Of a stretch of 64,000 nt of DNA, positions 46,244-55,248 are shown piece after piece (the stretch's first letter is position 1; each line of letters opens with the position of its first letter). The position numbers were made by a program, and so were the translations under genes. Origin of the DNA: an uncultured Colwellia sp. (GTDB lineage Bacteria; Pseudomonadota; Gammaproteobacteria; Enterobacterales; Alteromonadaceae); NCBI GenBank assembly GCA_913058145.1, contig CAJXQM010000004.1:1-64000 (forward strand). The letters run 5' to 3'. The notes beneath the pieces are model-generated. The model did not search any database. It was not told where the DNA came from and saw nothing but the letters and a program-made list of their open reading frames with translations.

Positions 46244-47614
46244 TTATATTTTATTCTTCATTAACGCTTCAATGTCATTAATGGTTCGTGGCGAATTCAC
46301 TGTTAAGTTTTCATAGCCTTGCTTGGTAACAACGATGTTATCTTCAATTCGAATGCCAATACCACGCCATTTTTCATCTAACTCATCATCGTCATTAGGC
46401 ATATATAGTCCTGGTTCTATGGTTAATACCATGCCTGCAACAAATTCACGACACTGCTGTTTATTTTCATTAATATGATAGTCACCCACATCGTGAACGT
46501 CTAAACCAAGCCAATGACCTAAACCATGAATAAAGTATTTTTTACACGCGTTATCTAGCAGTAATTGTGCTAAGTCACCTGATAAAATAGCTAAATCAAG
46601 TAACCCTTGTGTTAAACATTCATTGGCCATTTCATTTAGCTTAGCGAAAGTAATACCCGGCTTTATCGCTGAGATGACGGTTAACTGAGTATCAAGTACT
46701 AGTTGATATAACACTGTTTGCGGTGCAGTAAATTTTCCATTCACGGGAAAGGTTCGAGTAATATCAGCCGCATAGCCAGATAGTTCACCTCCGGCATCAA
46801 TTAATAACAGGTCATTGTTTTGTAGGGTTTCACCATTGTCGGTGTAATGTAAAATATTGGCGTTATCGCCGCCAGCCACTATGCTAGCGTATGCGGGATG
46901 GCGCGCACCATGACGAGAAAACTCATGCAATAATTCAGTTTCTATTTGGTATTCAAACATCCCTACTGCTGCTTTCTGCATTGCTCGTTGATGTGCTAAA
47001 CCCGAAATATAATTAACTTGGCGCATCAATTCTATTTCATTAGCACTTTTAATTAAGCGTAACTCATTAATAATCGGGCTTGCATCAATTAACACTTCAG
47101 GTACTTTAGACCCTTGACGAGCCGTTGATCTAACGTGTGATAACCAAGTAAAAACTTGTTGTGACATATCACTGTTATCAAAACAAAAATAGACTTGGCT
47201 CAACCCATTTAAATAGTTAGGTAGTAAACTAGACAGTTCATCAAGTACATAACTTTGATCAAAGTTATACTGCTGACAAGCTTTCTCTTGACCGACTCGA
47301 CGACCATGCCAAACTTCATGGCTTTTATCTTTAGGTAAAGAAAATAATATTGCTTGTGGATTGTTATCTATTTTAAGTAACAAAAGTAACGCATCAGGTT
47401 CATTGAAACCCGTTAAATAATAAAAGTGTTTATTTTGGCAGAAGGCATATTCTGTATCATTACTACGTGTAACTTCACTAGCAGCGCCAAACAAAGCGAT
47501 ACTGTTAGGTTTCATTTTATCGAAAAAGTTAGCCCGATGAGTTTTAAAATCACTTAAGGGTAAGCTAGCGATTCCAGGTAATTGAGTCAACGTTGTATCG
47601 TGCACTATAGTCAT
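46244..47614 (-). CDS. pepP: Xaa-Pro aminopeptidase PepP
   Basis: Dimanganese peptidase that removes N-terminal residues preceding proline. The 456 residues have an N-terminal AMP_N domain and a C-terminal pita-bread domain. Metal ligands lie in LLIDAGGELSGYAADITRTF (two aspartates), HGLGHWLGLDVHDVGD (histidine), TIEPGLYMP (glutamate) and GIGIRIEDN (glutamate). Length is close to E. coli PepP (441). Middle of ygfB-pepP-ubiH-ubiI. Confidence 0.96.
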   Translation of the reverse strand: MTIVHDTTLTQLPGIASLPLSDFKTHRANFFDKMKPNSIALFGAASEVTRSNDTEYAFCQNKHFYYLTGFNEPDALLLLLKIDNNPQAILFSLPKDKSHEVWHGRRVGQEKACQQYNFDQSYVLDELSSLLPNYLNGLSQVYFCFDNSDMSQQVFTWLSHVRSTARQGSKVPEVLIDASPIINELRLIKSANEIELMRQVNYISGLAHQRAMQKAAVGMFEYQIETELLHEFSRHGARHPAYASIVAGGDNANILHYTDNGETLQNNDLLLIDAGGELSGYAADITRTFPVNGKFTAPQTVLYQLVLDTQLTVISAIKPGITFAKLNEMANECLTQGLLDLAILSGDLAQLLLDNACKKYFIHGLGHWLGLDVHDVGDYHINENKQQCREFVAGMVLTIEPGLYMPNDDDELDEKWRGIGIRIEDNIVVTKQGYENLTVNSPRTINDIEALMKNKI

Positions 47615-47649
47615 GATTTCTCTAATCGCCGTGTTAAAAAATAGTATTG

Positions 47650-48240
47650 TTAATGAATGGTGTTATCCGTGTTTTTATTATCAACGGTTGTTGGTGATGA
47701 GCCTAATTCGGTGAAACATAATAAAGCTGAAATTCGCACATATTCACTGATTTCAAAATAGGCTTGTTCGGTATCTTCATCTTCTTCCATTTCATCAGAA
47801 AGATTTGCTATTTCTGCAAAGTCAGTTAACACTTCTTTTACTTCAGTTGACGTTACTGGACTATTTTTTTGCTGTAAACCAAAACCTAAATTAAAACCCT
47901 GTACCCAATTACCTAACGCATGACCACGCTCAATAATTGAATCGTCATCATCAGGTAACATCAATTGAAAAGCATAATCATCGTCAAGAATATCTGCCCA
48001 CAACTCATTATACATTTGTTTAATAACGGTTTTTACTGCATTTGGAAAACCATCACCACTATTAAACAGGTCATTTAGCATGCCAATATAGCTTTGTTCT
48101 TCAAAAGTAAAACCTGCGCAAACTAACCCTGTTAGTACGCCATGAATTTCGCTAGCGTGGCTTTGAATGTTTTCGGTCGTGATGACAGCTTGGGCTGACG
48201 AAAAATCGAGTTTGCTTTGTTGAGATGAATGTTCTGACAT
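47650..48240 (-). CDS. ygfB: UPF0149/YgfB family protein
   Basis: 196-residue all-helical acidic protein with conserved EIHGVLTGLVCAG near the N-terminus and NWVQGFNLGFGLQ in the middle, typical of YgfB. In Pseudomonas and E. coli the family has regulatory roles that are only partly understood, so no specific function is claimed here. First gene of the ygfB-pepP-ubiH-ubiI unit, divergent from zapA across a 240-bp region with a MITE-like inverted repeat. Confidence 0.9.
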   Translation of the reverse strand: MSEHSSQQSKLDFSSAQAVITTENIQSHASEIHGVLTGLVCAGFTFEEQSYIGMLNDLFNSGDGFPNAVKTVIKQMYNELWADILDDDYAFQLMLPDDDDSIIERGHALGNWVQGFNLGFGLQQKNSPVTSTEVKEVLTDFAEIANLSDEMEEDEDTEQAYFEISEYVRISALLCFTELGSSPTTVDNKNTDNTIH

Positions 48241-48382
48241 GACTAATAACTTAAAATAAAGGAAATAACATTATGACACTATCCTAACATTGCCACACTA
48301 AAAAGACATGAAGAATAACATAAACATATTCATTTGCTTGCATCGCTAAATCAGCACAGTTATAGTGCGAGTCATTGGATTG

Positions 48383-48448
48383 TATACCCAAACCACTTCA
48401 AGATGAGCATTTCAGCTGAATCCTACCTATTGAGGTGATTTAGGTATA
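48383..48448. repeat. 66-bp MITE-like inverted repeat upstream of zapA
   Basis: TATACCCAAACCACTTCAA (48383-48401) and TTGAGGTGATTTAGGTATA (48430-48448) are inverted repeats matching at 16 of 19 positions, around a 28-bp centre. It lies just upstream of the zapA promoter region. It is unrelated to the CCTTCGACAGG family. Confidence 0.8.
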
Positions 48449-48478
48449 TATTTTATATTATTCTTGGAATTGTCGCGA

Positions 48479-48787
48479 ATGAATCAACGCACTGTTGAAA
48501 TCAATATTATTGATCGTAAACTAAAAGTAGCTTGTCCTATTGGACAAGAGAGCGCCTTACTCAGTGCCGCAGCAGAATTAACATTGCGTTTAGCTAACGC
48601 TAACCAAAGCAAGTCTATTGCCTCCCCAGAACAAGCGATACTCATGACTGCCTTAAATTTAACGAATGAATTATTAGCTACTAAGCAAAAGTTAAAAGCA
48701 GAGCAGCAAGAAAATAAAACAAAAGTAGCACTGTTACAGTCAACAATTGAACAAGCCATGGCGTCAACGAGTAAGAAGCAGGCGTAA
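48479..48787 (+). CDS. zapA: Cell division protein ZapA
   Basis: FtsZ-ring stabiliser. The N-terminal beta-rich part (VEINIIDRKLKVACPIGQE) and the coiled-coil C-terminus (AALNLTNELLATKQKLKAEQQ) match ZapA. The ORF track opens at a TTG (48464), but the ATG at 48479 gives the standard MNQRTVEINI start and a 102-residue protein (E. coli 109). Divergent from ygfB and followed by 6S RNA, the same order as in E. coli. Confidence 0.93.
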   Translation: MNQRTVEINIIDRKLKVACPIGQESALLSAAAELTLRLANANQSKSIASPEQAILMTALNLTNELLATKQKLKAEQQENKTKVALLQSTIEQAMASTSKKQA

Positions 48788-48854
48788 TACGATTAAATTG
48801 ACAACACTTAACGCCGACCAGTTAAAAAAAACTTATCTCTTCTTTAATTTTAGC

Positions 48855-48860
48855 TATAAT
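48855..48860 (+). promoter_or_regulatory. -10 element of 6S RNA
   Basis: Perfect TATAAT at 48855-48860, 6 bp before the predicted 6S RNA 5' end (48867). Confidence 0.75.
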
Positions 48861-48866
48861 GAACTT

Positions 48867-49044
48867 GTCTTCTGGGATGTTTGTAAGTGACTATGTCCCT
48901 GAGCCGATAAGTTTTACCTAAGGAAGTTGATTATTAACTATTGTGCAAGCCCGGCTCGTATCGGGAAGCCTACGGTTAGCATGATATTTCCGCCCTGAAC
49001 ACACGGTGTTCAGGACTACGGTTAACTGCGGCATCCTGGAAGAC
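48867..49044 (+). ncRNA. ssrS: 6S RNA
   Basis: About 178 nt that sequester sigma-70 RNA polymerase in stationary phase. The 5' end GTCTTCTGGGATG pairs with the 3' end CATCCTGGAAGAC, forming the closing stem. The conserved TCCCTGAGCCGATA is present near the 5' side and GCCC...GAGAAGCC-like sequence (GGCTCGTATCGGGAAGCC) in the middle, and GAACACACGGTGTTC makes a terminal hairpin. It directly follows zapA, the usual place for ssrS. The next gene expected from E. coli, ygfA, is absent. Confidence 0.93.
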
Positions 49045-49115
49045 ATCTAATCACCTTAATATTTCCGCCCATCCCCTAGAAAATCACAAAGTATTCTGGC
49101 ACCGGTTAACTGCCT

Positions 49116-50345
49116 TTATTTCCTTGCGACTAAATGAATAGTACTCGTCGCTCTTTCTAAAAAAGCGCCTTCACAATAAGCTAAATAATACAGCCATAGT
49201 CTTTTAAACTCTTCATCGTAACCAACTTCCGTCAATTCCGTCCATTTACTCAAAAAGCCAGTTCTCCAATCCGCTAATGTTTTTGCATAATCTAATCCGA
49301 TGTCATTCAATGATTCGATAGTCATACTCGAATGCTGGGTGATATGTTGAGATAACACCGTAATTGAAGGTAAAAAACCACCTGGAAATATGTAACGTTG
49401 AATAAAATCTACATTGTTTTTGTAGGAGTCAAATCGTTGATCAGCAATGGTGATTGACTGAATAAGTAATTTTCCACCCGTTTTTAATCTATTGTTACAT
49501 TGCTGAAAAAAGCTAGGTAGAAATTCAAGGCCAACCGCTTCAATCATTTCTACTGAAACAACTTTGTCAAAGGTTCCGGTCAGTTCACGATAATCTTTCT
49601 TCAATAACGTGATTTTATCCGTTAACCCTAACTGGTTTACCCGTTCATTAACGTAATCAAATTGTGCATCAGAAATAGTGGTTGTGGTTACTTTACACCC
49701 GTAATTTTGCGCAGCATAAATCGCTAACCCCCCCCATCCGGTGCCTATTTCAAGCAGGTGATCTTCAGGAGTTAATTCTAGTTTCTGACAAATGGTTTCT
49801 AATTTATGTAACTGTGCCTCTGCAAGTGTTGACTCTTTTGTGGGGTAAATTGCAGAGGAGTACATCATTTCTGGATCTAAAAATCGGGTGTATAGCTCAT
49901 TACCTAAGTCGTAATGAGCAAGAATATTGCGTTTTGATCCTGATTGGCTGTTGCGGTTTTGCCAATGAAAAAATGAATTTTTAATTTTATTCAGCCAAGA
50001 CTTTTTCTTATCAAATTCATCAGCTTGCTGCTGGGCTTTAGCAAAAATACGAATAACCGATGTCAGATCAGGACTACTCCATTTACCGTCAATAAATGCC
50101 TCGGCAACACCGATACTGCCACCTTTGACAAAGTCTTGGTAAACACTGGCATGATGAATATGTATTTTACCTTTAATACTAGGCTCATCATTTGTCGATT
50201 GGGGAAATAACAAATGTGTTGTCCCTTCGACAACTTCTAATTGGCCATAACTAAGTTTTTCAAAAACAGAATGTACGATAGAGCGACAACGCCTATTTAA
50301 CCAGTTAGCCTTTTCAAAAGCAGCTAAACCTTCGATTTGTTCCAT
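49116..50345 (-). CDS. cfa: Cyclopropane-fatty-acyl-phospholipid synthase (Cfa family)
   Basis: SAM-dependent enzyme that modifies unsaturated fatty acids in membrane phospholipids. The 409 residues have the SAM motif LLEIGTGWGGLAIYAA, NILAHYDLGNELY, SSAIYPTKESTLAEAQ, and FIQRYIFPGGFLPS. Last gene of the ChrR-linked leftward run, 34 bp after the DUF1365 gene. In Rhodobacter a Cfa homologue is part of the RpoE/ChrR singlet-oxygen regulon, which fits this position. Related methyltransferases can make furan-fatty-acid precursors, so the exact product is open. Confidence 0.92.
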   Translation of the reverse strand: MEQIEGLAAFEKANWLNRRCRSIVHSVFEKLSYGQLEVVEGTTHLLFPQSTNDEPSIKGKIHIHHASVYQDFVKGGSIGVAEAFIDGKWSSPDLTSVIRIFAKAQQQADEFDKKKSWLNKIKNSFFHWQNRNSQSGSKRNILAHYDLGNELYTRFLDPEMMYSSAIYPTKESTLAEAQLHKLETICQKLELTPEDHLLEIGTGWGGLAIYAAQNYGCKVTTTTISDAQFDYVNERVNQLGLTDKITLLKKDYRELTGTFDKVVSVEMIEAVGLEFLPSFFQQCNNRLKTGGKLLIQSITIADQRFDSYKNNVDFIQRYIFPGGFLPSITVLSQHITQHSSMTIESLNDIGLDYAKTLADWRTGFLSKWTELTEVGYDEEFKRLWLYYLAYCEGAFLERATSTIHLVARK

Positions 50346-50379
50346 TTGATACTCCTAATTTCTATTCAATAACATGTGG

Positions 50380-51153
50380 CTATTTAATTTTTTTTTGATA
50401 GCCAATAAAGGGAATACCTTTAATAAATAGTTTTAATGCCTGCCAATAAATACTGAAAACCACCTTGATAGTCATCACCGGTAATTGACACCAAACACGA
50501 AATAAACTCTTTTGTGAAAATTCTTTTTTACGCATCACTAGACTGACATCAAATAGTTTATCCATTTTACCGCTTTGTAAATTTTTACGTTTATTTTCAA
50601 TAGTAACGACTAGTTTATCGGTATTATTACTGGGCGGTTTTACCTGCCATAAATAGCACATATCTAAATCCATGAAAGGAGATACTTGAAAATATTTTTC
50701 ACTTATTTTTTCATCTTTTTTTTGTAAATCAACCAAATAATAATGCCGTTCGTTCCATGGGGTATTACTGACTTCTGCAAGCATGTGTGTGCAAATTTCG
50801 TTTTGGTCATAACAAAAATAAAAATTTGCCGGGCTAAAATAAATGCCAAAACACCTTACTTGAACTAACATAAGGATTCGGGAAATATCAATATCACCTC
50901 CCAACTGGTTCACTTTATTTCTTATACGTTGATCAAGTGTTCCCGGTTCACTTCTTAGGTAGTCTTTTTCAACAAATCCAAGCGGATAGAATTTAGAAAA
51001 GCCAAATAGCCAGCTTGGGCTATGGTGTTTTTCCATTTCACTGGTATCTAATGCCAGCATGTAGAGTGTATAGTTGAAGTGATGCTTTTTAGGCCATAAA
51101 CGTCGGTGATTTATATTGCCAAGGTAAATTTTACTGTTGTTCAAGGATTTCAT
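50380..51153 (-). CDS. DUF1365 protein
   Basis: 257 residues with the DUF1365 pattern: IYLGNINHRRLWPKKHHFNY at the start, FGIYFSPANFYFCYD, AEVSNTPWNERHYYL and KYFQVSPFMDLDMCY. Proteins of this family are almost always next to a Cfa-type enzyme and an FAD-dependent amine-oxidase-like protein, as here. Several conserved His, Trp and Tyr residues suggest an enzyme acting on fatty acyl chains, but no reaction is established that I can state. It ends 2 bp before the FAD oxidoreductase stop reading leftward (tightly packed). Confidence 0.9.
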   Translation of the reverse strand: MKSLNNSKIYLGNINHRRLWPKKHHFNYTLYMLALDTSEMEKHHSPSWLFGFSKFYPLGFVEKDYLRSEPGTLDQRIRNKVNQLGGDIDISRILMLVQVRCFGIYFSPANFYFCYDQNEICTHMLAEVSNTPWNERHYYLVDLQKKDEKISEKYFQVSPFMDLDMCYLWQVKPPSNNTDKLVVTIENKRKNLQSGKMDKLFDVSLVMRKKEFSQKSLFRVWCQLPVMTIKVVFSIYWQALKLFIKGIPFIGYQKKIK

Positions 51154-51155
51154 GA

Positions 51156-52490
51156 CTAGTCGTCTTGTGATGCATGGTTAGATAAAAAACAATCAAATCG
51201 TTTTGCCACTTCTACACCGCTTCTGACCCCATCTTCATGAAAACCGCTGTGCCAATAAGCACCGGCATAATGGGTATGACGTTGGCCACATATTTTTTTG
51301 CGTTGCTGCTGGGCTCCAATGGATTCAAGTGAGAAAATAGGATGGTGGTAAGTAAATTCGCGTAATATTTTATCGGGTGCAATACTTTCACGTTGATTAA
51401 GTGTGACGCAAAAAGTATGTTCGCTATTTAAGCTCTGCAAAATATTCATGTTATAAGTAACACTTGCCGGTTTATCACGATCAGTACTTAGCTGATAATT
51501 CCAACTTGCCCAGGCTTTTTTACGTTTCGGCAACAGGCTGATATCGGTATGAAGCACCACTGAATTCTCACTGTAAGGCATAGCACTGAGAATAGTACTC
51601 TCTTCACCACTTGGATCTTCTAGCAGAGCCAGAGCTTGATCTGAATGACAAGCCAGTACGACTTCATCAAATTCTTCTACGTGCTCTACATCATTATGTA
51701 AATCACCGGTATCATTAGTTAGATCATCGTTCTCATTATTTATATTACTAAAATGCAATTGTACTTTGTCATTGTTTCGTGTGATGAATTTAATAGGTGA
51801 ATTGACTCTTATGCTGTCAAAAAATGATTGGCATAATGGTGATAAATAACTGCGTGATCCTTCAGGGATAACATACCATTGGGGCCTATCGGCGATGTTT
51901 AATAATCCATGATTGTGAAAAAATTTCACAAAAAATTGGAATTGAAACCCTTCCATTTGTGTTAATGAGCTAGACCAAATGGCAGCACCCATCGGTAAAA
52001 TATAATGTTCGGCGAAAAATTGACTAAAATCATGCTCAATTAAAAAATCACCTAGTGTGTCGGCTTCATTAAATTTTTGAGATTCATAGGCTTGTTTACA
52101 TAACTTATTAAACCGTAATATTTCTTTAACTAGGCCCCAAAATTTTGGTCTAAATAAATTACGACGTTGTGCAAAAAGCGTATTTAAATTGTGTCCGTTG
52201 TATTCTAATTTTGTTTTTGTATTGTGTACTGAAAAGCTCATCTCTGCTTCTTGTTTTCCAACACCAATTTCATCTAACAAAGCTAAAAAATTTGGATAGG
52301 TTTTATTATTGAAAACAATAAAACCGGTATCGATGGCATAAGATTTATTGTCAACTTCAACGTCAACGGTTGCGGTATGCCCCCCGATATGTGCACTTTT
52401 CTCAAACACAGTAACCTTGTGCTTTTTAGCTAATAAGTAGGCCGTAGTTAATCCCGAGATGCCTGATCCAATGATGGCAATATTTTTCAT
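51156..52490 (-). CDS. FAD-dependent oxidoreductase (amine-oxidase/desaturase-like)
   Basis: 444-residue flavoprotein with an N-terminal dinucleotide-binding motif IAIIGSGISGLTTAYLLAKKHKVTVFE and IGGHTATV, as in the NAD(P)-binding_8/phytoene-desaturase-like group. TGFIVFNNKTYPNF and HYAGAYWHSGFHEDGVRSGVEVA are conserved in the proteins that accompany DUF1365 and Cfa. It probably dehydrogenates or saturates membrane lipid chains. Overlaps or abuts the SDR gene (1-bp gap). Confidence 0.88.
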   Translation of the reverse strand: MKNIAIIGSGISGLTTAYLLAKKHKVTVFEKSAHIGGHTATVDVEVDNKSYAIDTGFIVFNNKTYPNFLALLDEIGVGKQEAEMSFSVHNTKTKLEYNGHNLNTLFAQRRNLFRPKFWGLVKEILRFNKLCKQAYESQKFNEADTLGDFLIEHDFSQFFAEHYILPMGAAIWSSSLTQMEGFQFQFFVKFFHNHGLLNIADRPQWYVIPEGSRSYLSPLCQSFFDSIRVNSPIKFITRNNDKVQLHFSNINNENDDLTNDTGDLHNDVEHVEEFDEVVLACHSDQALALLEDPSGEESTILSAMPYSENSVVLHTDISLLPKRKKAWASWNYQLSTDRDKPASVTYNMNILQSLNSEHTFCVTLNQRESIAPDKILREFTYHHPIFSLESIGAQQQRKKICGQRHTHYAGAYWHSGFHEDGVRSGVEVAKRFDCFLSNHASQDD

Positions 52491-53219
52491 TTATGAAGTC
52501 CTGAGAATAAGTGATTGCCATACTTTATTGGGTAGTAGGCGAAATAACTTTAATAAAAGAGATAAACGTTTAGGAAAATGAAGATAGTCCTTTCTCGCTT
52601 GTACACCTTGGTAAATACGTGTTGCCGCTTCGTTTGCCGTTAGCATAAAGGGCATAGGAAAATCATTCTTGTCAGTTAATGGCGTTTTAATAAAACCTGG
52701 ATGCACAAGGGTAACGTTTATGCCATGGGCTACTAAGTCAAGACGTAAGCTGTTTGCCAAATAATCAACACCTGCTTTTGAGGCACCGTAAGCTTCGCTT
52801 TTTGGGAAAGGTAACTGACTAGCTATAGAGCTAATAAATACAAGCTGTCCGCCTTTATTTATTTTAGGTAAAAAATGCTTAATCAAATAACCTAAAGACG
52901 TTAGGTTGATATTAATTATTTTAGCAAATAAATCGGCATCGAACGCCATAACATTATCTATGTATAAGCAGTCACCTGCATTGAAAATAACAGTATCAAG
53001 TTCACTTACTTTTGCTGCTGCGTCTTTAATTTGATCTTCGTTGGTAATATCAAACTGCAACGTTTCGCTAGCTTGATTATTTTGGCATAATGTTGAGAGT
53101 TTTTCAGCTTGACGACCGCAGGCAATCACGGTGTGATTCTCATTGCTATATTGAATCACTAACGCTTCACCAATACCTGACGTAGCGCCCGTGATGAGTA
53201 CTTTTTTATTAGTCGGCAT
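52491..53219 (-). CDS. Short-chain dehydrogenase/reductase
   Basis: 242-residue classical SDR with cofactor motif LITGATSGIGEALV, NAGD, and the catalytic S-YxxxK in SSIAS...YGASKAG. Length and motifs are normal. It abuts the FAD oxidoreductase and shares its first base with the SnoaL-like gene, within the ChrR-linked cluster. Substrate unknown; an acyl or lipid carbonyl is a reasonable guess from context. Confidence 0.92.
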   Translation of the reverse strand: MPTNKKVLITGATSGIGEALVIQYSNENHTVIACGRQAEKLSTLCQNNQASETLQFDITNEDQIKDAAAKVSELDTVIFNAGDCLYIDNVMAFDADLFAKIININLTSLGYLIKHFLPKINKGGQLVFISSIASQLPFPKSEAYGASKAGVDYLANSLRLDLVAHGINVTLVHPGFIKTPLTDKNDFPMPFMLTANEAATRIYQGVQARKDYLHFPKRLSLLLKLFRLLPNKVWQSLILRTS

Positions 53220-53698
53220 TACTTAGCCGCCCTGGCTTTTATCCATTTAATAATTTTCCCAATAACGGGCAGTTGCTCGTAAAGCATGGCGCCAGCGTCA
53301 AGGTAATCACGGTGATAAATGACTTTTTCATTTTCGCCTTTTATATGCGAATGACCTTTAACAATAACTGCTTTTCCGGCATTTAATTTAGGGTGTTGAT
53401 AAGACATTTCCCAATAAATAGCGGCTTCATCATCTTTTTCGAATATATGTTCAATAGTAAAATAGCAACTAGTTAAACTTTCATAAAGGCCATAGAAGTA
53501 TCTTTGTAAATTTTCAAAGCCTTGTACTTTATGTAATGGATCGATAAAAGTAATATCTTTATGATAAATATTTTCAAGTAACTCTAAGTTATCTATTGAA
53601 AGCTTGCTGTAGTTATCAGTAAAGTTAACTAACCATTCAGGCTTTTCTTCAAGGGTATCATTGGTATTTTGGCTAGTGTTTTCAACATTGCTTTTCAT
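53219..53698 (-). CDS. SnoaL-like/NTF2-fold protein
   Basis: 159 residues with the cone-shaped NTF2-like alpha/beta pattern: WLVNFTDNYSKLSIDNLELL, YHKDITFIDPLHKVQGFENLQRYFYGLY, and YWEMSYQHPKLN. This is the SnoaL-like protein that commonly sits in the Cfa/DUF1365 cluster. No catalytic residues can be assigned with confidence. It overlaps the SDR by one base, consistent with cotranscription. Confidence 0.85.
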   Translation of the reverse strand: MKSNVENTSQNTNDTLEEKPEWLVNFTDNYSKLSIDNLELLENIYHKDITFIDPLHKVQGFENLQRYFYGLYESLTSCYFTIEHIFEKDDEAAIYWEMSYQHPKLNAGKAVIVKGHSHIKGENEKVIYHRDYLDAGAMLYEQLPVIGKIIKWIKARAAK

Positions 53699-53763
53699 TA
53701 TAAAATTCTCATAACTGACTAATGATTAGCGCTGACAATTACAACACTATTGATACAATTGAG

Positions 53764-55185
53764 TTATTTGTAAAAATCTAATGCCATCAGACGCGCCTCT
53801 TTATGTTCAACGATCGTCGGCCAATAAATATCTAGATTACTCTTTGTAATAAAACGATGAGGAGCATGAATCTCTTTATCGGGTATTTCTTTCAGTTCTG
53901 GAAGGAATTTACGAATGAAGTCACCTTTTGGATCAAATCTTTCGCTCTGCCGTGTGGGGTTAAATATTCTAAAATAGGGCTGTGAATCACATCCTGTACT
54001 AGCGGCCCATTGCCAACCGCCATTGTTAGACGCTAAATCACCATCAATTAAGTGTTCCATAAAATATTGTTCACCCCAACGCCAGTCAATTAATAAGTGC
54101 TTAGTTAAGAAACTAGCAACCACCATTCTAAGGCGGTTATGCATCCATCCTGTTTGATTTAACTGTCTCATGGCAGCATCGACTATGGGGTAACCTGTTC
54201 GCCCGTCGCACCAGGCTTTAAAATAAGGTAAATTATTATGCCAAGCAATCGAGCTGTATTTATCTTTAAAGCACTGGTTTTTGCACAATTGAGGGAAATG
54301 AAATAATAAATTTCGATAAAATTCACGCCAAATCAATTCATTTACCCAGCTAAACTTTGGTGAGTCCGAAGCAGTTAACAAATCCGGATAATGATTAAGT
54401 ACCACAAAAAGTAAATACCGAGGGCTAATAGCGCCGATGGCTAAATAAGGTGATAGTCCTGATGTGCCTTTAATTGAAGGAATATCTCGCTGGTCATTAT
54501 ATAAAGCCAATTTTTGTTGTATAAAGCTAGGTAACACTTCTGTCTCTATCACTGACGCTAAAGGCCAGTGATTTGAAAGAGTATTGCTAGTGGATATAGC
54601 TTCTTTGCAGTTTGATTTTATTGCGCTGGCTAATGGTTTGACTGAGTTTTTTGTTTCAGCTCTCCCCAAATATTCAAAACCATGCTCTTTCACATAAGTT
54701 AACCACGCTTTTTTAAACGGGGTAAATACTTTATACATTTCGCCCGATTTATTCAGTACTTTCCCTTTTGGAACGATAACATCGGCTTCAAATAATTTAA
54801 GGGGAATACCTAATTCAACACAGGTTTTATCACGTTGCTGTTCGTTTATTTCAACTTCACTGTTAGCGATAACATGGCTAATGTTATTAACGTCGCAATA
54901 CTCACTCAAATAAGTTTTTTGCGCCGAAAAGTCAGGCACTTCAACTATCTCTAATTTAATGTTTACTTGGGCAAGTTCTTCTACAAGCGAATAGGCGTGT
55001 CGTTTGATTAAGTCTATTTTTATCGGTGACCAGTGGTGTTCTAGCCATTGCTTTTCTGAAATAAAAAAAACCGCCTTATGTGGCATGTCAGAAGATAAGA
55101 GCTCCTGAGCACTTACTTCACTTAGAAAGAAGTGTAAAGCGGGGTTATCATGGGTTCTAAGATCGTTTCGAAACCAAAGTAACAA
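53764..55185 (-). CDS. phr: Deoxyribodipyrimidine photolyase
   Basis: DNA repair enzyme that splits UV-induced pyrimidine dimers using blue light. The 473 residues have the N-terminal antenna domain (LLWFRNDLRTHDNPAL) and the FAD domain with WNELIWREFYRNLL, GRTGYPIVDAAMRQL, WMHNRLRMVVASFL, DGDLASNNGGWQWAASTGCD and FNPTRQSERFDP, typical of class I CPD photolyases. Its place next to the YbgA-like gene and downstream of the ChrR/sigma pair fits a light-stress regulon. Confidence 0.97.
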   Translation of the reverse strand: MLLWFRNDLRTHDNPALHFFLSEVSAQELLSSDMPHKAVFFISEKQWLEHHWSPIKIDLIKRHAYSLVEELAQVNIKLEIVEVPDFSAQKTYLSEYCDVNNISHVIANSEVEINEQQRDKTCVELGIPLKLFEADVIVPKGKVLNKSGEMYKVFTPFKKAWLTYVKEHGFEYLGRAETKNSVKPLASAIKSNCKEAISTSNTLSNHWPLASVIETEVLPSFIQQKLALYNDQRDIPSIKGTSGLSPYLAIGAISPRYLLFVVLNHYPDLLTASDSPKFSWVNELIWREFYRNLLFHFPQLCKNQCFKDKYSSIAWHNNLPYFKAWCDGRTGYPIVDAAMRQLNQTGWMHNRLRMVVASFLTKHLLIDWRWGEQYFMEHLIDGDLASNNGGWQWAASTGCDSQPYFRIFNPTRQSERFDPKGDFIRKFLPELKEIPDKEIHAPHRFITKSNLDIYWPTIVEHKEARLMALDFYK

Positions 55186-55248
55186 GTGATATCCTTAGTA
55201 AAAAGTAAATAATAATAAGCTGATAATAAAAGTAGAACATCAAAAAAT

